A stretch of DNA of 29,288 nt from NCBI GenBank assembly GCA_021796055.1, contig JAJYOS010000002.1, forward strand, positions 1 to 29,288. Reading direction: 5' to 3'. The stretch's first letter is position 1. Every line of letters starts with the position of its first letter. Source of the DNA: Bacteroidota bacterium (GTDB lineage: Bacteria > Bacteroidota > Kryptoniia > Kryptoniales > JAKASW01). Position numbers and translations under genes: made by a program. Positions 7,081-14,174 of this stretch are shown here, piece by piece. The notes under the pieces are model-generated. The model had not been told where the DNA came from. It worked only from the letters and a program-made list of their open reading frames with translations, and made no database searches.

Positions 7081-8202
7081 ATGCCAGAAAACAAGTACAA
7101 GGCAATAGTCCGGGAGTTATTGGAACTCGCCGGAGTCGATCTGAACGGAAAGCAACCTTGGGATATCCAAGTCCACGACGATAGGGTGTACAAACGAGCG
7201 GTAACCGAAGCGGAGCTCGGTCTCGGCGAATCGTACATGGCAGGTTGGTGGGACGCTGGAAGAGTCGACGAAATGATTTTCAGGGTAGCTCGTGCCAGTT
7301 TACAAGCGAAGGTACGTCGCAATCTGAAGATCATGATGCAGCTTATCGGATTTCAATTATTGAACATGCAGTCGAGAAGACGGGCTTTTCTTGTTGGCGA
7401 ACGCCATTATGACCTTGGGAACGACCTGTTCCGGAAGATGCTCGACAAGCGGATGAACTACAGTTGCGGATATTGGAAGGGTGCTCGGAATCTTGACGAG
7501 GCGCAGGAGAACAAGCTCAAGCTGATCTGCGAGAAACTCTATCTCAAACCAGGAATGAAGGTGCTCGATATCGGTTGCGGGTGGGGCGCATTTGGGAAAT
7601 ACGCCGCAGAGAAATACGGCGTGGAAGTAACTGGGATTACCGTGTCGAAAGAACAAGTCGCTTTGGGAATGGTACTCTGTAAAGATCTTCCTGTGGAATT
7701 CAGGCTGCTGGATTACCGGGAGATGAATGAAAAGTTTGACAGGATAGTCTCTGTCGGGATGATCGAGCACGTCGGATATAAGAATTACCGCGAATATTTC
7801 CGCGTGGCTGACAGATGCCTGAAGGATGACGGACTCTTTCTTCTCCATACGATCGGCAATCCAGTGTCGGCGAAAAGCACGGATGCATGGACGCACAAAT
7901 ATATTTTCCCGAACGGGATGCTCCCGTCCGTCGCTCAGTTGGGAAAGGCATTTGAAGGATTGTTCGTGATGGAAGATTGGCACAACTTTGGCGCCGATTA
8001 CGACAAGACTCTGATGGCGTGGCACGCTAACTTCAAACGAAGCTGGGATGCGCTGAGAGGTAATTATGACGATATGTTTTACAAGATGTGGGAATATTTT
8101 CTTCTATCGAGCGCAGGCGCATTCAGGGCGAGGAGCAATCAGCTGTGGCAGATAGTGCTTTCTAAAAAAGGGATGCTTGGTGGGTACGTTTCTGTCAGAT
8201 GA
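7081..8202 (+). CDS. cfa: Cyclopropane-fatty-acyl-phospholipid synthase
   Basis: Cfa adds a methylene group from S-adenosylmethionine to cis double bonds of membrane phospholipid acyl chains, a stress-protective change. The 373-residue length is close to E. coli Cfa (382). An N-terminal lipid-interaction region (about 1-100) precedes RHYDLGNDLFRKML. Then come NYSCGYW (Cys129, equivalent to the E. coli active-site Cys), the SAM-binding VLDIGCGWGAFG (161-172), GMIEHVG (Glu229, bicarbonate-site Glu), LLHTIG (His256, Ile258) and the C-terminal FLLSSAGAFRARSNQLW. All key residues seem present, so an active enzyme is expected. A GGTGAG precedes the ATG. It stands alone on this strand, divergent from the FAD oxidoreductase. 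Confidence 0.96.
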   Translation: MPENKYKAIVRELLELAGVDLNGKQPWDIQVHDDRVYKRAVTEAELGLGESYMAGWWDAGRVDEMIFRVARASLQAKVRRNLKIMMQLIGFQLLNMQSRRRAFLVGERHYDLGNDLFRKMLDKRMNYSCGYWKGARNLDEAQENKLKLICEKLYLKPGMKVLDIGCGWGAFGKYAAEKYGVEVTGITVSKEQVALGMVLCKDLPVEFRLLDYREMNEKFDRIVSVGMIEHVGYKNYREYFRVADRCLKDDGLFLLHTIGNPVSAKSTDAWTHKYIFPNGMLPSVAQLGKAFEGLFVMEDWHNFGADYDKTLMAWHANFKRSWDALRGNYDDMFYKMWEYFLLSSAGAFRARSNQLWQIVLSKKGMLGGYVSVR

Positions 8203-8401
8203 TGCCCCGCCCGGGAAAGAATGTCTTAGAGATGGCGTTACTCCGCCGGAGCTCTATTCGCCTGGTCGGTGAAAATCTTCTTGTATGTAGCCTCTACAGG
8301 CCGTTCGAGATTGTGATTTGTCTTAACGTGGGGGCGCGGACAATACGACGATTCCATAGGTGATGTTAAGATTGCAACGGGGAAAAGAACGCTAACCAGG
8401 C

Positions 8402-9349
8402 TCAGATGCTTATTCCGAAGATCGACCTTGCGAGAAGGCCGACACCGTAGGTTACAGCCACGGCAATGAGCAGGATGATTAGGTTCGTCACGATTCTTCG
8501 CCGCATCTTCATTCCGGACAGGAACGCAATTACGGTAGAGATGAAGACCATGACAACCGCCGCGAAGCCGAGGGACCACCAGATATTGACCGCTCCCAAT
8601 AACACCGGGAGCACCGGCACCAGAGCGCCGAAAAAGTACGACAAGCCGACGACGAGGGCAGATTCCGCGGCGGTTGAGGAGGAAGCGGAGATCTCGCCTG
8701 GTTTTCCATCGATGAATTCCTTCTTTGCCGCGTCGACCCGCTCGACTTCCTTTTCCGAATTGATGGCGCCGAATGCGCCCGCCGCCATGGAGATCGAGCC
8801 GGCAACCGCCACAGCGACACTCGCGGCCATGACCGCGGGTACGCTCGATAACGCCGCGAAGAAACCGGATACCGCCCCGAGAATCTCGACGAGTCCGTCG
8901 TTAAGTCCTAGAAAAATATCTCTTACACGTTCCGGATGGATCAGCCTTTTGCTCGCCGATGAGACGATTTCATCCTCGTGCTGGAATTCATCCTCAAGAA
9001 TTTTATGCACCGCGTTGCCTGTTGGCGTTCCCTTGTATTTGTTCCAGACGGTCACGTACTTCCTCACACCGTAGACTTCGATGGCTTCGAGCACGAGATG
9101 AGTTCCTAGATTCCCGAAGAGACGCGCGACCGAAACCAGCACCGACAACTTCACCCTTCGCCTGAAATCGAGTTCGTTGATATTAAGTGAGTAGAACTCC
9201 TGCCAGAATCTCAGGTGCTTTGCTTCGGTCGGGATGAGTTCATCGAACAGAGGCTTGAGATCTTCGGACACGATCTGCCTGATCTTCTTGTAAAGTGTAA
9301 GGTCAAACAGCTCGTCCAGGACGAGCTGCCTTCCAAGCTCCTGTTCCAT
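8402..9349 (-). CDS. Rubrerythrin-like/VIT1 (CCC1) fusion, metal transporter
   Basis: This 315-residue fusion has an N-terminal ferritin/rubrerythrin-like di-iron domain (about 1-135) and a C-terminal VIT1/CCC1 membrane domain. The first part carries two ExxH motifs, EAKH (E42, H45) and EFQH (E121, H124), plus other Glu positions suited to a diiron site. The second begins with FLGLNDGLVEILGAVSG, the characteristic first helix of VIT1/CCC1 iron/manganese transporters, followed by further membrane helices to the C-terminus. Related fusions (erythrin-VIT1, such as MbfA) export iron and protect against iron and peroxide stress. A similar role here is inference. The ATG follows a short AAGG. The next gene on the other side is the divergent chemoreceptor, 618 bases away. 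Confidence 0.88.
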   Translation of the reverse strand: MEQELGRQLVLDELFDLTLYKKIRQIVSEDLKPLFDELIPTEAKHLRFWQEFYSLNINELDFRRRVKLSVLVSVARLFGNLGTHLVLEAIEVYGVRKYVTVWNKYKGTPTGNAVHKILEDEFQHEDEIVSSASKRLIHPERVRDIFLGLNDGLVEILGAVSGFFAALSSVPAVMAASVAVAVAGSISMAAGAFGAINSEKEVERVDAAKKEFIDGKPGEISASSSTAAESALVVGLSYFFGALVPVLPVLLGAVNIWWSLGFAAVVMVFISTVIAFLSGMKMRRRIVTNLIILLIAVAVTYGVGLLARSIFGISI

Positions 9350-9488
9350 GATGCCTTAAGTTAGATGATGCGGGCCGTGAATGCAAAAGTTTCCTTGTCT
9401 ATGATGCTGCCGTAAATCCTGCCTGACTCATATCGACGCGCGACCCGCCCTGGCCAGAACGATAAGTGATGCAATGACACTCTTAATT

Positions 9489-9517
9489 TTGAAGCTGTTT
9501 CCTTGTTGTTTTATACA
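9489..9517 (+). promoter_or_regulatory. Putative sigma70-type promoter
   Basis: TTGAAG (9489-9494), a 17-bp spacer and TATACA (9512-9517) fit the housekeeping promoter consensus with ideal spacing, directed toward the chemoreceptor gene. The match is by eye only. Confidence 0.4.
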
Positions 9518-9541
9518 ATGTGTTGCCAGTGCTACACATTG
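9516..9541. repeat. Perfect 8-bp inverted repeat overlapping the promoter
   Basis: CAATGTGT (9516-9523) and ACACATTG (9534-9541), separated by 10 bases, form a perfect dyad that starts inside the putative -10 box and covers the likely start of transcription. The layout fits a repressor operator; a hairpin at the 5' end of the transcript is the alternative. Confidence 0.5.
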
Positions 9542-9866
9542 AATCACCTGTTGATTTTGCAGTCTAACCTCCCTGAAGTGTGCAACCTTCATTAACCCGA
9601 GCTCCTTACACAATGCTAGATTTGCTCCATTTTAGAAGGGATTCCCGATATCGCGGCCTGAAGCCAATGTGCCCGGAGATCATCAAGGAGAGCTCTCTTC
9701 AACAAAGACTTAAGATCGTTAGTGACGGAGATTCTGCTGTGCAGCCCGAAACGGTGAAAGGGCGCGCCAAAAATCATCTTCTTGGGATCAAGATAAGACT
9801 TATTTAAGTCCAAGCTGAGAAATCCGATGAAAGAAATGAGAGGGTTTACCGTTGTCTTCCGGGTAC

Positions 9867-9906
9867 CCACGGGAAGTGGCTCCCCGTGGCGGAATGAAAA
9901 TTTCCG
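9867..9906 (+). repeat. Two adjacent hairpins in the chemoreceptor leader
   Basis: CCACGGG (9867-9873) pairs with CCCGTGG (9883-9889), and immediately after it CGGAA (9890-9894) pairs with TTCCG (9902-9906). Neither is followed by a T tract. They end about 60 bases before the ATG. I do not recognise a known riboswitch here. Confidence 0.5.
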
Positions 9907-9967
9907 GGCGCGCAGCATACGAAACTATAGTTAACGGATTTTGATGAATCCCAGGTGAAGGTGTAAT

Positions 9968-12499
9968 ATGCTGAAATCAATTAGCAAGCTTTTAAAGGAA
10001 TACTCCCTTCATGCGGGAATAATCCTTATCCTCGCACTTTTCTTGGTGGAGGTGACAGGGTACTGGGAGCTTACGGCTCTTTTCGTCAAGTCGGGCGCGA
10101 GCTACGGCTCAGATGCCAGATTGATGCTCACTGCCGGGATCCTGGGGAGCTTGATTGTTGTCGTTGCACTTGCAGTTTACCTAAACTCGACTCTTGTCGT
10201 TCCTTTGAAACTCCTTTCAAGCAAGGTTAAGAAAATGGCCGAAAGAGATTTCATTTCCTTATCGGCCGCATTGACAGAGATGGCTCATGGCAATCTTACC
10301 GCGAGCATCAAACTTGAAACGGACCCGCTGAATTCTTCGGTGAACGGCCACGTGGGCGAAGTGGTACGCGGCTTGAATTCAATAATCGGGCATCTCGGCG
10401 ATGCGAGCAAAGAGTTGAACACGGCAACGGATAAGCCTTTGCAGAGATTTGTCTACGTCGGCGCCGACTCTTATCTGGAAGGACAGGCTTGCGGCGAGGC
10501 GATGGGGAAGGCCCTCAAGGGAAAGGGCAAGGTAGCAATACTCATCGAGAAGTTTAACATTATCGGACACGACCTGAGGCGGAAGGGATTCCAGAATCTG
10601 CTGCGCGAAAAGTATCCGTCAATCTCGATCGAGGAAGTGCTCGAGACGAATTTGAACTTTGAAGTCGCGTGCGATCTAACAAAGAGTTTGTTGAAGAGAC
10701 ACCACGATCTCGCGGGAATCTATATAACCTATGGAGGCGCGCCCGTTGCCAAAGCCGTCGAAGAATCGGGTAAATCCGGATCGGTGAAAATAGTTTGTCA
10801 CGACCTCGTCGACAAAACGATGGAATACGTTAAAAAGGGTATCGTTACTGTGACCCTTTCTCAGGACGTGTTTGCACAGGGGCATGACCCGGTAATACAC
10901 ATGTTCAACAAAATTACTGCAAACTGGGCTCCGCAGCAGCCGAGGCTTCTTACAAACATGGACCTGGTGACTCCTGAAAATTATTCTCAATTCTGGGAGC
11001 CAGGGAGGGGAATTATAGAGACGCCGGCCACGGCCGCAAGAAGACCTAAGCCGATAAAAAAATCGGACAGGATAATCCACATAGCCGTGTTGGGAAGGAA
11101 GGGTGATCGATTTTGGGACACTTTCAAAGCAGGTGTGGACTTGGCGACAAGAGAGCTTAGGAACTTCAACGGCATTGTCGATTGGATCATTCCCAAAGGC
11201 CAATTTGTAAACGGTGTCGTCAACGTGAGCGCGGACATCTACAGGCCGGCAATCGAGGACTGCATCAGGAAGAGATATGATGCGATAAGTGTCGGCGTTT
11301 TTGACAGGAATGTCGTCCCGTACCTCAACGGGGCAGTGGAGAGTGGGATAGTGGTTTCGACGTTTAACAGCGAGCCTCTCAGTCTGCGCGGGATATTCGG
11401 CACGCTGGCAGGAAGATCGAAGAAACTTCTGAGCCTCAGCCACGATCTTGCGGGTACCGCGCAGCAGTCCGCGGGCGTAACCAATTACAATTCCAGCACG
11501 ATTCAAACGATGGCGAAGAGCCTTAACGACGAAGCGCTGTCGATCAGCAATGCGAACGCGAATATGGAGCAGATCGCCGCTGCCATCGACACAATCGCGA
11601 GAGATTCTCACGATCAGAAACTCGCTGTAGACAACGTCTCGTTCTCCGCTGTAGAAATATCTAGGGCAATAAATTCGGCAAACTCGAGCGCCAACACAGT
11701 GGTATCTGCCGCGACAGAAGCTATAAGCGTGTCGAAAGCGGGCGCGAGCGCCGTGATGGAGAATCTCGAACAAATGAAGAGGATCGAGGAGACCGTAGCT
11801 GCCTTCGCATCGAAGATCGAGGGGATGGCCAGGCAGTCTGCACAGATCGAGGGAATTATAGAAAATATCGAGGAGATAGCGGAACAAACTAACCTTCTGG
11901 CCCTCAATGCCGCCATAGAAGCTGCCAGGGCCGGGGATCACGGTCGCGGTTTCGCCGTTGTCGCCGATGAGGTAAGAAACCTTGCGGAGCGCTCCGCTGC
12001 CGCAACGAAAGAAACGTCCGGTTTGATAAACAAGGTCGAAGAGGATATAGCGGACGCGAGTAAGTCTGTGCAATCCATCGTCGAGAAGGTTAATGAAGGT
12101 AGCAGGCTCGCAACCGAATCCGGCAAAGCGATAAGCAAGCTTCTCTCTTCTTCAGAAAACATGAATAAGCAGGTTGATGTGCTTGCCACGGCCAACAATG
12201 TCGTTGTCAAGACGATGGCGGGGCTATTGAAATCAATCGAGAAAATATCTGCCGTCGTGGACCAGAACATGAGCGCTACGGAGGAGCTCAGCTCGGGTGT
12301 GAAGCACACGGTTGAGATGATTAACAACGTTGCCGAGATAAGCAAGGCGAATGCCGACACCATAAATGAAATATCCGGCAATACGGTCCAGGCTGCCAGG
12401 GAAGCTCAGGAAGTTGGGTCAATCGCGACTGGACTTTCCGAGCTTGCGGATGAGATACAGGCATCTACAGCACAGTTCAAGATCGAAAGCGAAACATAA
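9968..12499 (+). CDS. Methyl-accepting chemotaxis protein with internal sugar-binding-protein-like module
   Basis: This 843-residue chemoreceptor has two membrane helices (about 15-37 and 52-72) with only ~16 residues between them, so almost no outside sensor. A HAMP-like stretch follows (about 73-150). Residues ~158-345 resemble the C-terminal lobe of RbsB/LacI-type binding proteins ([20 protein letters not shown], then KGKVAILIE). Residues ~367-475 resemble the N-terminal lobe ([21 protein letters not shown] through AISVGVFDR and [10 protein letters not shown]). The lobes are thus in reversed order and on the cytoplasmic side. The C-terminal third is the MCP signalling coiled coil, with the conserved tip [18 protein letters not shown] at about 639-656 that contacts CheA/CheW. 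No CheR-docking pentapeptide ends the protein. An AAGGTG precedes the ATG. No other che genes are nearby. The ligand is unknown; a sugar-like small molecule inside the cell is inference. Confidence 0.88.
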   Translation: MLKSISKLLKEYSLHAGIILILALFLVEVTGYWELTALFVKSGASYGSDARLMLTAGILGSLIVVVALAVYLNSTLVVPLKLLSSKVKKMAERDFISLSAALTEMAHGNLTASIKLETDPLNSSVNGHVGEVVRGLNSIIGHLGDASKELNTATDKPLQRFVYVGADSYLEGQACGEAMGKALKGKGKVAILIEKFNIIGHDLRRKGFQNLLREKYPSISIEEVLETNLNFEVACDLTKSLLKRHHDLAGIYITYGGAPVAKAVEESGKSGSVKIVCHDLVDKTMEYVKKGIVTVTLSQDVFAQGHDPVIHMFNKITANWAPQQPRLLTNMDLVTPENYSQFWEPGRGIIETPATAARRPKPIKKSDRIIHIAVLGRKGDRFWDTFKAGVDLATRELRNFNGIVDWIIPKGQFVNGVVNVSADIYRPAIEDCIRKRYDAISVGVFDRNVVPYLNGAVESGIVVSTFNSEPLSLRGIFGTLAGRSKKLLSLSHDLAGTAQQSAGVTNYNSSTIQTMAKSLNDEALSISNANANMEQIAAAIDTIARDSHDQKLAVDNVSFSAVEISRAINSANSSANTVVSAATEAISVSKAGASAVMENLEQMKRIEETVAAFASKIEGMARQSAQIEGIIENIEEIAEQTNLLALNAAIEAARAGDHGRGFAVVADEVRNLAERSAAATKETSGLINKVEEDIADASKSVQSIVEKVNEGSRLATESGKAISKLLSSSENMNKQVDVLATANNVVVKTMAGLLKSIEKISAVVDQNMSATEELSSGVKHTVEMINNVAEISKANADTINEISGNTVQAAREAQEVGSIATGLSELADEIQASTAQFKIESET

Positions 12500-12820
12500 C
12501 CCGGAACTAACTCTTTCTCTGTGTCCCCCTTGCCTACCCGCAAGTCAGCCCGGTCGATGCTTCCGACAGAAGAGAGCGCAAAAGAAGGCGCAAAGAGGGT
12601 AAAGAATTGATCGCTTTTGCCCGCGTTCTTGGCGTAAACAGTCTATCAGTAAGTACTTCCTGCAAAGATATTCAGTCAGAGATTCATTTCGGGCTCGATA
12701 ACTTTTTTGGTATCCGCCACTGTTGCAGCCGAACGTTGTGAATGCCCGCCTCGTCTGCGTCTTTCAGCGTCGGTTCGACACACCCGGCTCCGCACAGAGT
12801 ATCGGCGCCGGGTCTCTGGA
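12500..12820. other. Intergenic region between convergent chemoreceptor and MFS genes
   Basis: About 320 bases in which I see no supported gene, RNA or clear terminator. Short minus-strand frames here extend into the MFS gene in wrong frames and look like shadows. Confidence 0.5.
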
Positions 12821-14071
12821 TCAGACAGTAGGTGCTCGAGGCTTTTCTTTGAACGCTGTTTGCTCGAATATCCAGAAAATGACCGCCGCGATGGCGTAGG
12901 CCGCGCCGAGGATGCAGACGCCCAACCAGCCGTGTGAAGCATATATCGCTGCCGACGTCGCGGAGCCAATCGCGCCGCCGGTGAAATAACTCGTCATGTA
13001 TGCTGTGGTGAGCCTGCTCCTGGCCTCCGGTCTGAGGCGGTATATTTCGCTCTGATTCGTGATATGCGTTCCCTGCACACCGGCATCGAGTATTAGAATA
13101 CCGATGATGATGGGGAAGATGTGCGTGCTTCCTGGGATCATCAGGATGAAGGCGATCACGTTTATTAAAAGAAGCACGATCGTGGTTCTGTTGGCGAATC
13201 CCTTGTCGGCGAGCCGCCCTGCGACGTTCGCGGCAATTGCTCCCGCCGCGCCGACCAGGCCGAAAAGACCGATGATTGCATCGGAATAATGGTACGGTGC
13301 CCCTGCCAGAAGAAATGTCAAGCTTGTCCATAAGACGCTGAAGTCCGCGAATACGAGCGCGCCATATACCGATCTCAAGCGGAGAGTCTTTTCCGTCCTG
13401 ACCAGGTGTCCGATTGAATGCAGAAGCCGCGGGTAACTTATGTCGAGACTGTGTTCATACTTCGGCAGCGATCTCGCGAGAATCACAGTTAGCACAAGTG
13501 TAAGGATTGCGGCCAGTCCGAACACCGCCCGCCAGCCCGCGACCTCCGACACCAAGCCTGCCACCGTTCTTGCGAAAAGTATCCCGAGAAGGGTCCCGCT
13601 CATCACCTGTCCTACCACTTTGCCTCGCTCGTGATCCATCGCAAGGGTGGCGGCGAACGGGACGAGTATCTGGACTACCACTGAAGTTACACCAACAATC
13701 AGTGAGGCAACGAGGAAAAAGTGTATCGTAGGTGCTACCGCCGCGATTACAAGCGCCACGAATATCAGAAGAGAAATGGATACGATCAGCCTCTTCCGTT
13801 CGAGCAGGTCGCCGAGCGGGACGATGAAGATAAGCCCGATGACGTAACCAAGTTGCGTGAAAGTGACGATCATGCCCGCGACGGTGGTGCCGACGTGGAA
13901 CGCTCCTCCGATTGTGTCGAGCAGCGGCTGTGCCCAGTACAGGTTCGCCACGCTGATACCGCAAGCCACGGCCATGATGAAAACGATCTTGCCGCTTAGT
14001 CCGCTCGCGCCGTCCGGTCTCTTGACGTACAAATTGTGATGCGGATTATCTAAATGCCCTGCGCTGTTCAA
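12821..14071 (-). CDS. MFS transporter (drug/sugar efflux type)
   Basis: This 416-residue major facilitator superfamily protein has about 12 hydrophobic segments in two halves. The first starts GKIVFIMAVACGISVANLYW. The loop between helices 2 and 3 holds the MFS motif region GDLLERKRLIV, an acidic-basic signature of this superfamily. The charged central linker (LPKYEHSLDISYPRLLHSI) divides the halves. The second half contains LADKGFANRTTIVLLL, the repeated loop motif. It looks most like the AraJ/YgaY-type efflux branch, whose members export drugs or sugars; substrate cannot be told. The chosen start is TTG at 14071, with no ribosome-binding site, and the first ~25 residues are hydrophilic, so the real start could be slightly downstream. 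It is 103 bases after the FAD/Fe-S gene on the same strand. Confidence 0.85.
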   Translation of the reverse strand: MNSAGHLDNPHHNLYVKRPDGASGLSGKIVFIMAVACGISVANLYWAQPLLDTIGGAFHVGTTVAGMIVTFTQLGYVIGLIFIVPLGDLLERKRLIVSISLLIFVALVIAAVAPTIHFFLVASLIVGVTSVVVQILVPFAATLAMDHERGKVVGQVMSGTLLGILFARTVAGLVSEVAGWRAVFGLAAILTLVLTVILARSLPKYEHSLDISYPRLLHSIGHLVRTEKTLRLRSVYGALVFADFSVLWTSLTFLLAGAPYHYSDAIIGLFGLVGAAGAIAANVAGRLADKGFANRTTIVLLLINVIAFILMIPGSTHIFPIIIGILILDAGVQGTHITNQSEIYRLRPEARSRLTTAYMTSYFTGGAIGSATSAAIYASHGWLGVCILGAAYAIAAVIFWIFEQTAFKEKPRAPTV

Positions 14072-14174
14072 ACGAGTTTATTTTTGCCTTTAAGCATGAG
14101 CCCATTCCAATCCTATCTTCAGCTTCTCAAAAGGACCGGGGAGGGGGGATTTGTGTGATCGAGTAGGTCAGTCG

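Larger units (their letters stand above)
9350..9967. other. Long divergent intergenic region upstream of the chemoreceptor
   Basis: 618 bases with no supported gene. Short minus-strand frames (9428-9613, 9616-9918) have unrecognised products and no ribosome-binding sites. The region holds a sigma70-like promoter (9489-9517) facing the chemoreceptor, an inverted repeat overlapping it (9516-9541), a palindrome GAGAGCTCTC (9688-9697) and two adjacent hairpins (9867-9906). The putative transcript would have a leader of roughly 440 nt before the chemoreceptor ATG. Confidence 0.5.

Noticed and set aside
7357..8025. 222-codon minus-strand frame opposite cfa
   Set aside because: It mirrors the conserved cfa coding sequence and has no domain or ribosome-binding site.
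9616..9918. 100-codon minus-strand frame upstream of the chemoreceptor
   Set aside because: No ribosome-binding site, signal or known domain; it crosses the leader hairpins. Kept only as a mention in the gap.
10676..12073. 465-codon minus-strand frame opposite the chemoreceptor
   Set aside because: It has no recognisable domain and lies wholly opposite a clear MCP gene; its composition (many Arg, His, Tyr) is typical of an antisense shadow.
12684..13331. 215-codon frame on the same strand as the MFS gene
   Set aside because: Out of frame with the MFS protein, Arg/His-rich and without domains; a shadow.
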